Below, in pieces: positions 10,985 through 20,911 of a stretch of 64,000 nt of DNA. A program made the translations under genes and the position numbers. The notes beneath the pieces were generated by a model that ran no database searches, was not told where the DNA came from, and was given only the letters and a program-made list of their open reading frames with translations. Numbering within the stretch: the stretch's first letter is position 1; each line of letters begins with the position of its first letter. Origin of the DNA: Bufo bufo (Eukaryota > Chordata > Amphibia > Anura > Bufonidae); NCBI RefSeq assembly GCF_905171765.1, contig NC_053390.1, positions 304,180,622 to 304,244,621 on the forward strand, read 5' to 3'.

Positions 10985-13650
10985 GGAGCCTTACAGAGGG
11001 GTGATCAATGACAGGGGGGTGATCAATGACAGGGGGGTGATCAATGACAGGGGGGTGATCAATGACAGGGGGGTAATCAATGACAGGGGGGTGATCAGGG
11101 AGTCTATATGGGGTGATAACCACAGTCATTGATCACGCCCGTGTAAGGCTTCATTCAGACGTCCGTATGCGTTTTGCGGATCCGATCCATCTATCAGTGC
11201 ATCCGTAAAAATCATGCGGACATCTGAATGGAGCTTTACAGGGGGGTAATCAATGACAGGGGGGTGATCAGGGAGTTTATATGGGGTGATAACCACAGTC
11301 ATTGATCATGCCCCTGTAAGGCTTCATTCAGACGTCCGGATGCGTTTTGCGGATCCGATCCATCTATCAGTGCATCCGTAAAAATCATGCGGACATCTGA
11401 ATGGAGCTTTACAGGGGGGTAATCAATGACAGGGGGGTGATCAGGGAGTCTATATGGGGTGATCACCACAGTCATTGATCACGCCCCTGTAAGGCTTCAT
11501 TCAGACGTCCGGATGCGTTTTGCGGATCCGATCCATTAATCAGTGGATCCGTAAAAATCATGCGGACGTCTGAATGGAGCTTTACAGGGGGGTAATCAAT
11601 GACAGGGGGGTAATCAATGACAGGGGGGTGATCAGGGAGTCTATATGGGGTGATCACCACAGTCATTGATCACGCCCCTGTAAGGCTTCATTCAGACGTC
11701 CGGATGCGTTTTGCGGATCCGATCCATCAATCAGTGGATCCGTAAAAATCATGCGGACGTCTGAATGGAGATTTACAGGGGGGTAATCAATGACAGGGGG
11801 GTAATCAATGACAGGGGGGTGATCAGGGAGTCTATATGGGGTGATCACCACAGTCATTGATCACGCCCCTGTAAGGCTTCATTCAGACGTCCGGATGCGT
11901 TTTGCGGATCCGATCCATCTATCAGTGCATCCGTAAAAATCATGCGGACGTCTGAATGGAGCTTTACAGGGGGGTAATCAATGACAGGGGGGTAATCAAT
12001 GACAGGGGGGTGATCAGGGAGTCTATATGGGGTGATCACCACAGTCATTGATCACGCCCCTGTAAGGCTTTATTCAGACGTCCGGATGCGTTTTGCGGAT
12101 CCGATCCATCTATCAGTGCATCCGTAAAAATCATGCGGACATCTGAATGGAGCTTTACAGGGGGGTGATCAGGGAGTCTATATGGGGTGATCACCACAGT
12201 CATTGATCATGCCCCTGTAGGGCTTCATTCAGACGTCCGGATGCGTTTTGCGGATCCGATCCATCTATCAGTGCATCCGTAAAAATCATGCGGACATCTG
12301 AATGGAGCTTTACAGGGGGGTAATCAATGACAGGGGGGTGATCAGGGAGTTTATATGGGGTGATAACCACAGTCATTGATCATGCCCCTGTAAGGCTTCA
12401 TTCAGACGTCCGGATGCGTTTTGCGGATCCGATCCATCTATCAGTGCATCCGTAAAAATCATGCGGACATCTGAATGGAGCTTTACAGGGGGGTAATCAA
12501 TGACAGGGGGGTGATCAGGGAGTCTATATGGGGTGATCACCACAGTCATTGATCACGCCCCTGTAAGGCTTCATTCAGACGTCCGGATGCGTTTTGCGGA
12601 TCCGATCCATTAATCAGTGGATCCGTAAAAATCATGCGGACGTCTGAATGGAGCTTTACAGGGGGGTAATCAATGACAGGGGGGTAATCAATGACAGGGG
12701 GGTGATCAGGGAGTCTATATGGGGTGATCACCACAGTCATTGATCACGCCCCTGTAAGGCTTCATTCAGACGTCCGGATGCGTTTTGCGGATCCGATCCA
12801 TCAATCAGTGGATCCGTAAAAATCATGCGGACGTCTGAATGGAGATTTACAGGGGGGTAATCAATGACAGGGGGGTAATCAATGACAGGGGGGTGATCAG
12901 GGAGTCTATATGGGGTGATCACCACAGTCATTGATCACGCCCCTGTAAGGCTTCATTCAGACGTCCGGATGCGTTTTGCGGATCCGATCCATCTATCAGT
13001 GCATCCGTAAAAATCATGCGGACGTCTGAATGGAGCTTTACAGGGGGGTAATCAATGACAGGGGGGTAATCAATGACAGGGGGGTGATCAGGGAGTCTAT
13101 ATGGGGTGATCACCACAGTCATTGATCACGCCCCTGTAAGGCTTTATTCAGACGTCCGGATGCGTTTTGCGGATCCGATCCATCTATCAGTGCATCCGTA
13201 AAAATCATGCGGACATCTGAATGGAGCTTTACAGGGGGGTGATCAGGGAGTCTATATGGGGTGATCACCACAGTCATTGATCATGCCCCTGTAGGGCTTC
13301 ATTCAGACGTCCGGATGCGTTTTGCGGATCCGATCCATCTATCAGTGCATCCGTAAAAATCATGCGGACATCTGAATGGAGCTTTACAGGGGGGTGATCA
13401 ATGACAGGGGGGTGATCAATGACAGGGGGGTGATCAGGGAGTCTATATAGGGTGATCACCACAGTCATTGATCACGCCCCTGTAAGGCTTCATTCAGACG
13501 TCCGGATGCGTTTTGCGGATCCGATCCATCTATCAGTGGATCCGTAAAAATCATGCGGACGTCTGAATGGAGCTTTACAGGGGGTTGATCAATGACAGGG
13601 GGGTAATCAATGACAGGGGGGTGATCAGGGAGTCTATATGGGGTGATCAG
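10985..13650. repeat. Tandem array, 14 units of 156-191 bp
   Basis: Units contain a CAATGACAGGGGGGT-type minisatellite followed by a palindromic segment bounded by 'CATTCAGACGTCCGG' and 'GCGGACGTCTGAATGG', which looks like a MITE core. Unit starts ('TCATTCAGAC' or a variant) fall at 11151, 11324, 11497, 11688, 11879, 12070, 12226, 12399, 12571, 12762, 12953, 13144, 13300 and 13491. A higher-order period of 1074 bp is visible: units from about 11200 repeat almost exactly from about 12270. Confidence 0.85.
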
Positions 13651-13724
13651 GGGCTAATAAGGGGTTAATAAGTGACGGGGGGGGGGTGTAGTGTAGTGTA
13701 GTGGTGCTTGGTGCTACTTTACTG

Positions 13725-13893
13725 AGCTACCTGTGTCCTCTGGTGGTCGATCCAAACAAAGGGGACCACCAGAGGACCAGGTAGCAGGTATATTAGACGC
13801 TGTTATCAAAACAGCGTCTAATATACCTGTTAGGGGTTAAAAAAAACACATCTCCAGCCTGCCAGCGAACGATCGCCGCTGGCAGGCTGGAGA
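13725..13893. repeat. Three successive hairpins at right end of piggyBac copy A
   Basis: Palindrome 1 is 13725-13785 (TCCTCTGGTGGTC pairing with GACCACCAGAGGA). Palindrome 2 is 13785-13829 (TATATTAGACGCTGTT with its complement). Palindrome 3 is 13851-13893 (CCAGCCTGCCAGC with its complement). Copies B and C have three hairpins at the same positions with different stem sequences. Confidence 0.8.
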
Positions 13894-14303
13894 TCAACTC
13901 TCTTACCTTCCGTTCACAGGAAATCTCGCGTCTCGCGAGAGGACGCGCCGGCGCGTCCAGGAGGAATGAATCAACCACCTCCAGGACGCGTCTGTGCGTA
14001 CAGCGGTCCGGAGGTGGTTAAACAGTGTCATGCGGGTAAGCAAGGATTTACCCATTTTGTCTTTTTTGCCTCGGGCACTCTGAGGTCTGTATCCTCATGG
14101 GTCACCCGTGTACCACCCAACTGCTCCCCACGAGTTACACTGTTCCCCATACTGGCTATCAGTGACACAGATGTATGTGGATCTATGGCTGCCCGTTTGG
14201 TACATGCTACATTGCCATGCTGGCATTGGGCACAATACTAGACTGCAGTAATCAAATTTGAAGGTAGCCACGTGAGTGCTGGAGGATTTAAACCAGAAAG
14301 TGG

Positions 14304-14444
14304 TCAATATACTGTATAGCCATCCTTCTCATTTTGTTGGGTGACGGCCACTTGTCCTCCTGTCTTTGGAAGATTCTGTGTGTATGTGACCGTGTAGGTG
14401 TAGACAAAAAGTAGCAGAGCGATAACTGTTGCAACAGGCATCAT
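14304..14444 (-). pseudogene. env: ERV env N-terminus with signal peptide
   Basis: A short minus-strand open frame starts at tandem Met codons (14444-14439) with a hydrophobic run (ATVIALLLF) typical of a secretory signal peptide, and ends at a TGA at 14306-14304. It lies just beyond the right TTAA of the piggyBac insertion, in the correct order and strand to be the start of the env whose remainder is at 7768-6432. The frame after the stop (14303-14022) carries Cys-containing remnants but is broken. Confidence 0.6.
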
Positions 14445-14559
14445 GCAGATTCAGCGGTGGTTCCCTTGATATCAGGAGCTGGCACTCGTATTCTTTTGCA
14501 ATGTGATGCGTGGATCCAGTTAGGTCTCCCCTCGAGTTTTACAGAAGTTGGGGTGGAAC

Positions 14560-15255
14560 ATTAAAAGACAAAAACATGCAATGCGACAACTCACTGCACT
14601 ATAGAGTACAAAATTGCATAATAATTACAAGTGCTACACTATAAGTAAGAGATACTTGGCAAATCGTTTTGTACAAAATTATTTGAGCCCGTCTTATTTG
14701 AGCACCTAACAGGTAGAATTTAGCGTAGGAACCCGTCTAACAGAGATCGCCTTGACGTGCGGCAGACGAGGTGTGGCTGCCTCCTCAGTCATGCACTCCT
14801 GACCACCCTGTCTGCCCTATAGGCTGATTTTAATTAGTGTTAGTACATAGTCAGGCCTGCTCCCCTTCACTCACTGAAGCCATGGCGCCAGGAGTGAGAT
14901 AGTTTGTGGACTCTCACTGCAGTCCTTGGTTGCCTTTTGGCGCCGGTGGTGTTGTGGAGTGGGCCTGCTGTGGAACCTACGCTCCCTGAAGTGTATGGTT
15001 GCCGTCATGGCACCTAACAGGTAGAATTTAGCGTAGGAACCCGTCTAACAGAGATCGCCTTGACGTGCGGCAGACGGGCTCAAATAATTTTGTACAAAAC
15101 TATTTGCCAAGTATCTCTCACTTATAGTGTAGCACTTGTAATTATTATGCTATGTTGTACTCTATAGTGCAGTGAGTTGTCGCATTGCATGTTTTTGTCT
15201 TTTAATGTTTTTCCCTGCCATAGCAATGTGCTCCTGCGGTTTGGTATTTGCTGAC
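14560..15255. mobile_element. Inverted-repeat element 'X', copy 1
   Basis: Arms at about 14560-14697 and 15074-15210 are inverted copies of each other (starting AACATTAAAAGACAAAAAC). A 65-bp segment containing 'AGATCGCCTTGACG' is directly repeated at about 14706-14770 and 15010-15076. A relative of the right arm, including 'AACAGGTAG', 'GATCGCCTTGACG' and 'ATTTTGTACAAAA', lies inside the gypsy element at 51105-52308. No coding capacity. It splits the ERV between integrase and env. It could be a rearranged LTR; the class is unknown. Confidence 0.65.
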
Positions 15256-16475
15256 TGGTGGTCAGCAGCACCTGGTAAGGTCCCTCGTATCGTGGTTCGA
15301 GGGTGCTTCTGATATGCTTTTTGACCACCACCCACTCTCCAGGTTTCAGAGTGTGGCTTACTTCTAGCGAGTTAGGATCTGGAATGGAAGAGAAAACTTG
15401 TGCATGTATGTTAGACAATTGTTTACTTAGAGCTATCACATATTTGGCAACAGATTCATAATGCATTTGCAACTGTTGCAGGAAATGCTGTCCCATCCTT
15501 GGCCCTGTCCCAAATAGGATCTCGTATGGTGTCAGTTTGTGTGGAGGCCTTGGTGTGTGCCTAACTGAAAAGAGTGCTATAGGCAAGAACCCAATTGAGC
15601 CCTGTCTCCCTGGTCATCTTTAACATTTTTTACTTCAACACCCCGTTCAATCTTTCAACTTTGCCGCTGCTTTGGGGCCTGTAGGAGGTGTGATATGCCA
15701 GGTGCGACCCTACCATTTCCCAGACTTCTTGGGTTAATCTGGCAGTGAATGCTGGGCCCTGATCACTCTCAATGACCTCAGGTACACCGAACCTACAGAC
15801 AATCTCCTGCATCAGTTTTTTAGCAGTAGTAGTTGCTGTCTGATTTTGGACAGGGTAGGCTTCTGGCCACCCAGAGAACAAGTCTATCACTACCAGCACA
15901 TATTGAAACCTTTGGCAAATTGGCATCTGGATGTGGTCGATTTGTATCCTCTGAAAGGGATATAAGGCCTTTGGGAGACAATTCCGGGGCATGGGCTCGG
16001 TTCTACCTGGATTACACTCTGCGCAGATGATGCACGCTTGAGTATGTCTCACCAGGACGGGGGTGATCCCTGGGGCCACCCATATTTTATCAATTAGCTT
16101 TTTCATGATGGTTTTGGATTGGTGGGTGGGCCCATGAGCTATTGCGGCTATTAGGGGATAGAGAGTTCTGGGTAGGCATACTCTCTTTCCCTGTGTCCAG
16201 AGTCCGGATTCTTCTTCAAGGGCTGACTCTTTCAAAAGGTTTCCTTTTCCCTGGGAGTGGCCTGTTTCTGCATTTGTTTCAGTAGGTCCCATGTGACTTC
16301 CTCTTGCTCCAGATCTTCTTGTGCTGTCAGGATCTGTTCTGTCTGGGCACTTTCCTCTTCCATTGCTGCTCTCTTTGCTGTTTGATCAGCTAGGGCATTC
16401 CCTCTGGCCTCAGGAGTGTCAGTTCATGTATGGGCCTTTACCTTGAACATTGACACTTGAGTGAGCAGGAGTATT
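15255..16475 (-). pseudogene. pol: ERV pol: RNase H end and integrase
   Basis: Minus strand. At 16440-16300 the end of RNase H is readable (VKAHT...GNALADQTA). From 16292 an integrase follows with the retroviral D,D-35-E core: IDHIQMP, then ESDQGPAF, then SGKVERLN. A HHCC-type zinc region (CIICAEC) precedes it, and a C-terminal RYEGPYQVLL motif near 15290-15255 follows (GPY/F-type domain). Integrase normally joins proviral DNA to the host chromosome. The frame is broken between 15630 and 15586, and the protein is cut off by element X near 15255. The downstream residues of the 15586-15122 open frame belong to X, not to integrase. Confidence 0.85.
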
Positions 16476-16477
16476 GC

Positions 16478-17485
16478 TGTCACGACCATGGTCATGGTCG
16501 TGACTCCTGTATCCGCATGCTGTTGCCTGCGGTCTGGTTTGGTTGTTCAACCACAGGTGAGGGCCGCTAGTATGTTGCCTCACTTGTGGTTGCCGCTGGC
16601 AACATGTAGTTTATTCGCAGTTTAGCAGCCTGAGCTGGTGCTGGGCAGCTTGCTGCAATGTGCATGCGGTTGCACCTGGCAACCTATCTTTGTTAGGTGT
16701 GTCTTTTGTATGTCTGGTGTGCACAGGGTTTTAGTTATGTGTGCACTTTCTCCTTTAAGTGGCTGTCTTCCCTTCCCTGGTGTGAGAAGGGTTAATTCCC
16801 TTCTGTGTGTGTGAACACTGGGTGTGTCTGTGTGGGTGTGGCTACTTGGGCTATAAAGCCTCAGTGGAGACCTGAAGCTGAGGGGTACTCCAGCCTTGTT
16901 TGTAAGCTGGAGGCACTCTCCTGGTTTATACCATCAGCCAGTGTGGGCCACCCTTGTGGTCATAAACTTTTATGTTAGACATTATTGTTCTTTTATATTA
17001 TATGTCTAGTGGTGTCTTTATGTTTATTGCAGCGTATGGTCCTGGGTTCCTGTGTGATGTTTGGTGTGTGCTGTGTCCGTCCATGTGGTTGTGGACTGCA
17101 GCACTTGTGCACGGGTTCCAGGCTGTGTGTCTGTGGCAAGTAGGTGTGATACTAGTTTCAACTACCTGCCATTGCCATATGTCTGTATATGTTTCCCTTC
17201 TCCCTTATAGCTTGGCCAGTGAGACTCCTGTTGCTCCGTGTCTAGGAGGAACAGGTCGTCTTACCCTGCTCCTAGTCCAGGGCCACCCTGAGGGCTAGTA
17301 GGAATTACAGGTTCCAGTGTATGAGCCCTCCCACCATCAGGGTCGGCTTATACGGCTAGGAGACAGGGTCAGAATTAGGGATGTGATAGGACGTGACCTG
17401 CTCCCTGATTCCTGTCCTGGCCTAACAGCTATGCTTCAGAGAGATATCGCACGGCTGAGGGTTTCCCCCATCCTCAGCCGTGACA
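16478..17485 (+). mobile_element. Solo-LTR-like element (1008 bp), copy 1
   Basis: Termini are TGTCACG...CGTGACA, flanked by the 5-bp direct repeat ATTGC (16473-16477 and 17486-17490). It has a TATAAA at 16852-16857 and no coding frame. TG...CA ends plus a 5-bp duplication fit a solo LTR of an LTR retrotransposon. The first 24 bp form a near-perfect palindrome (CACGACCATG...). A second copy lies at 46226-47795. It splits the RNase H region of the ERV. A DNA transposon with a similar inverted end is a weaker alternative. Confidence 0.7.
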
Positions 17486-17492
17486 ATTGCTG

Positions 17493-18485
17493 CCATTAGG
17501 GCTGCTACTGCTGAGGCATTTTTGATTGGGGTTCCTGCGGCTGTCATGTAATCCCGTGCCTTCCATATTAGTCCAAAGTCCTGAACCACTCCAAAGGTAT
17601 ATCTGGAATCCGTGTAGATATTAGCGGTGGAATTTTTTGCCATGAGGCAGGCTTCAGTGAGGGCAATGAGTTCAGCCTCCTGTGCTGACTGGTCTGGGCG
17701 CAATTGTTTTGCACACAGCACTTCATGCTCACTAGTGACTGCCATGCCTGTATGGAATTTCCCTTTGTCATCGGCGTACCTTGAGCCGTCCACAAAGAGA
17801 ATCCAATGAGGGTTCATCAGAGAAGTGTCTTGGACCGATGGTGGTTTCCCTACTTCAGCTTCCATCATTGTGATGCAATCATGATCCTGTTCCTGGTAAA
17901 GAGAGTCAGTTGAGGTCCATAGTTCTTCTTCCTGAAGATCTTCTTCAGCCTGCAGATCAATAAAATCTTCAGAAGCATCTCCTGAATCTCTAGTATACTC
18001 CCCCCTTGGAAGAGGAAGGAGTGCAGCAGGGTTAAGGATGTGACATTTCTGAATGGTGACATTATCTGGCAGGAGCAGACTACACTGCAGCCGGAGGTGG
18101 CGTTGTGCAGTGAGGTGTTTGAGTTGTCTCTGCTGGAGGATGGCAGAGATGTCATGCGGAGCCAAAATAGTGAGGGGGTGCCCAAGCACAACGTCAGATG
18201 TGACGTCCAGAAGAGAGCTGGCAGCATGGACAGCTCTGACACAGGAAGGGGCAGCTATGGCTACAGGGTCAAGACGCTTAGAGTAGTAGCCCAACGGTCT
18301 GTTGCGTCCACCATGAGTTTGGGTAAGAACTCCAGTATTGTAGGAGTTCAACCTCCGGGTTGTCTGCCTGCCATGGTTGGAGAACGGAGGACATGGCTTT
18401 TGCTAAACCATGAGGGGCTATTCTGAGCTCTCTGAGGCATCACAGTCCAAGTGTATTGCTTGCCTGCATGTGTGAATGCGACAAT
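17493..18485 (-). pseudogene. pol: ERV pol: RT remnant, connection and RNase H
   Basis: On the minus strand, 18485-18352 reads as the middle of a retroviral RT (QYTWTVMPQ, NSPSWFS). It then passes directly into the connection region (LTQTHGGRNRPLGYYSKRLDP) in the 309-aa open piece 18351-17422. The segment that should carry the catalytic YXDD is missing, an internal deletion. RNase H is clear: FVDGSRY with its first Asp, AQEAELIAL with Glu and YTDSRY with the third Asp. The end of the domain continues beyond the solo-LTR-like insertion at 16475. It is non-functional because RT lacks its active site. Confidence 0.85.
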
Positions 18486-18503
18486 CTTCCTTTAATCATC
18501 TAT

Positions 18504-19208
18504 AAATACAAGAAACAGAACTGGATCGCACATCCTCAATACTATGCTTTTATATAACTTCTTCTCAGCATAATAAACATCGCTTCTCAGCGTAATTAAT
18601 CGTATACCTACCCCTATGCTGCATGCTAACATGAGGCATTAGTATACAATTTGATCAAAAAGCATAGGCCCACTCACCACGACAAGGCTGCCTCTTTGAA
18701 TGGGACCCTATTCTAAATTTGGCGCAGCACTGCATGGTGACCGCCGACGCCGCAGCACCACCCCAGCAGGCAGCGAGACCCAGCAGTCAAACAGCGCCCC
18801 CGCTGTATGACAAAGCCACCATGGCACTGGGCCCCACTAACCCACCAGGACGGCACCAAAGCAACAATGGCCGCCGTGCAGTACTGCACCATGTTAACAG
18901 GTGTGGAACCGACCCCATCACATACTCTCACCATGTGAACAGGTATGGAACTCACCCTATCACATGCTCTCAGGAACTCCAACTGAGAGGTAGGCATATA
19001 TACCCTTATGCAGTTTCCTGCTAATTAAAAGCACTGGGGCCGAATAGGGAGGAGTGCTGATACCAGAAGGGAAAAGAGCATAGACTCTACAGAATATGCA
19101 TAAATACAAGAAACAGAACTGGATCGCACATTCTCAATACTATGCTTTTATCTAACTGCTTCTCAGCATAATAAACATCGCTTCTCAGCGTAATTAATCG
19201 TATACCTA
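18504..19208. repeat. Direct-repeat pair, ~110 bp, 598 bp apart
   Basis: 18504-18613 and 19102-19208 are nearly identical (both contain ACAAGAAACAGAACTGGATC and CGTAATTAATCGTATACC). The 490 bp between them have no convincing coding content. The second copy ends exactly where the L1 5' end begins (19210), so the L1 inserted into it. The class of the parent repeat is unknown. Confidence 0.7.
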
Positions 19209-19368
19209 CGGGGGCATGGCCTGACTGGGGATGGGAGAGGACGTGCAGAGCTGAGCTCCCGGCTGAACATCCTGTAATCCATTCTTCTCCCCGTCCATCT
19301 GGGGCTGTAACGGCTCACCGATACATCGGAGTGCTTCCCCAGGGGTCCTGCTACCGTACCGCTCCGCC

Positions 19369-20413
19369 ATGCGCCGTCAAAAGGCCAAAGAGAAGGAGGG
19401 GAAGGACTGTGAAAGCGCCACCCCAGCAAGGCAAGATGGCGCCGGACAGTCAATGAAGCTCCTGGATGTGGCAGCGCGACTAGAAAAGTTTGCTCACACC
19501 ACTGAATCTGTTCATCCTGCGCTGGCCCTGAACGCATACGCTGCCGCTGTTAAGAGGAATCCTTCAATGCCTCCATCGCAAGATGACAACATTCCAGAGG
19601 ACTCTGAGGCCAGTGATCTTAATGGCAGGATGGCCGCCTCAACGCTTGAGCCTACTATCAAGGATGTCTTTTCAGCGGTGTTACAATGCAATAATGCAAT
19701 CACTGCGCTTACTACCAATGTGGGTGGCCTGAAAGAGGATGTAGGGCTACTAAGGCAAGATATGAGGCAAGTCAAAGAGCGTACGAGTGAAATGGAGGGC
19801 CGCTTAAGTGATTTGGAAGACCAAATGCCGCCAGTTAAAAGGGACATGCAGCGGGTGATTTACAATGTCACCATGCTTATCTCCAAAACTGACGACCTGG
19901 AAAACAGGCTGCGGCGGAACAATGTGCGCATGATTGGAGTGCCAGAACGTACCGAAGGAAGAGATGCTGTTACATTTGTGGAAAAGTGGCTAACAGAAAA
20001 AATAGGAAAAGAAAAGCTGTCTCCCCTGTTTGCTGTGGAACGGGCACACAGGGTGCCGTTTCGCCCCCCCACCACCAGGGGCACCACCGCGCCCTTTATT
20101 GCTTAGAGTCCCCCTTTTTCGTGACCGGGATGCCATTTTAAGAGGAGCAAGAGACTGCACTGATCTGACTATTGATGGGAACCGGATCTCTTTGTTTCCT
20201 GACTTCTCACCTGACGTCCAAAAGAAGCGTGCATGTTTTACTGATGTTAAACGCAGACTGCGACTATTACAGCTTCCATATTTTATGCTATATCCTGCGA
20301 AACTGCTAGTCGTGGCGAAAGATAAAATGCACTTGTTTGAGGATCCGGGTGCGGCATGTCAGTGGTTGGACTCTACTGAAAAGGATTTAAGGGAGGACCC
20401 CATAATCTGCTGA
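19369..20413 (+). pseudogene. L1 ORF1p, one frameshift
   Basis: The ATG at 19369 opens a 245-aa piece; the frame shifts near 20065-20090 in a C-rich run, and the C-terminal part continues to 20413. The N-terminal third is charged and low in complexity. The middle (about residues 95-180) is heptad-like, rich in Leu/Met/Glu/Arg, and fits the ORF1p coiled coil. Then come NNVRMIGVPE, typical of the RRM-like domain, and the C-terminal SLFPDFSPDVQKKR and YPAKLLV blocks. Known role of the family: trimeric RNA-binding chaperone of the LINE particle. One indel is the only obvious lesion. Confidence 0.85.
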
Positions 20414-20911
20414 TTGCCACAAGTTATTATGCTATCACCTTCTACCTTTTGTCTATATGGACAGTTGATAAATGCGGGGTCATGTTGTTGGTTAGATGCC
20501 TGCACATAATGGTGTGGGGGGCAGACCGAGTGCTTGAGTCAATGATTTGCCCAGTACTGGAGACGGCCTTTGATGATATTTGTCCTTTTCATCAGCTACG
20601 AGTGTTATACTATAAGGGGGAGATCTGATATATGCTAGCATAGCCGGGGATGTATGCCACTTGCTAGTTTTTATTTAACATTCCCCTTGTTTGCTATTGC
20701 ATACTTGTTTGTATTCCCCAAGTTCAGGAAATTCTTTTCCCCAGGGTTTCACGTGTATGTGAAATGTCTTTATTTGTGCTGTATGGGTTGGGAAGGGGAT
20801 GGGGGGGTGGGAGGGGCTGTGAGACCTTATTGACTAGACACCAGTGGTTCTATGTGTATGACCGGGGCGAGGCTGCTTACGGACCTGTACTGATATGGTT
20901 TAAAAACATAA

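Larger units (their letters stand above)
7773..14017. mobile_element. piggyBac-type transposon copy A, non-autonomous (6.2 kb)
   Basis: Flanked by TTAA at 7769-7772 and 14018-14021, the target duplication of piggyBac elements. It starts CCACCTCAG and ends GGAGGTGG, a short terminal inverted repeat shared with copies B (22694-25707) and C (39429-45076). The interior holds no transposase. Instead there is an alternating inverted array (8340-10980), a tandem array (10985-13650) and a hairpin-rich right end. It sits inside the env gene of the ERV, so it is younger than that provirus. Mobilisation in trans by a transposase like that of copy C is an inference from the shared ends. Confidence 0.88.
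5731..18485 (-). mobile_element. Endogenous retrovirus with gamma-type env, 5'-truncated and interrupted
   Basis: Read on the minus strand, the order is RT remnant (18485-18352), RT connection and RNase H (18351-17493, finishing at 16475-16300), integrase (16292-15255), env (14444-14304, then 7768-6432) and one LTR (6105-5731). The 5' half (gag, protease, most of RT and the 5' LTR) is missing; homology stops near 18485, where an unrelated direct repeat begins. Three later insertions split it: a piggyBac-type element, an inverted-repeat element and a solo-LTR-like element. The env CX6CC motif and the integrase resemble gamma/epsilon-like retroviruses. Many stops and frame changes show that it is a dead relic. 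Confidence 0.85.

Noticed and set aside
10848..13468. Repeated minus-strand 64-aa frames with PPVIDYPPVIDY motifs
   Set aside because: Periodic translation of the GGGGGGTAATCAATGACA minisatellite; no start context, and unit number varies.
10985..13650. Could the regular array be a CRISPR array?
   Set aside because: Units are 156-191 bp without unique spacers, no cas genes are present, and the genome is eukaryotic.
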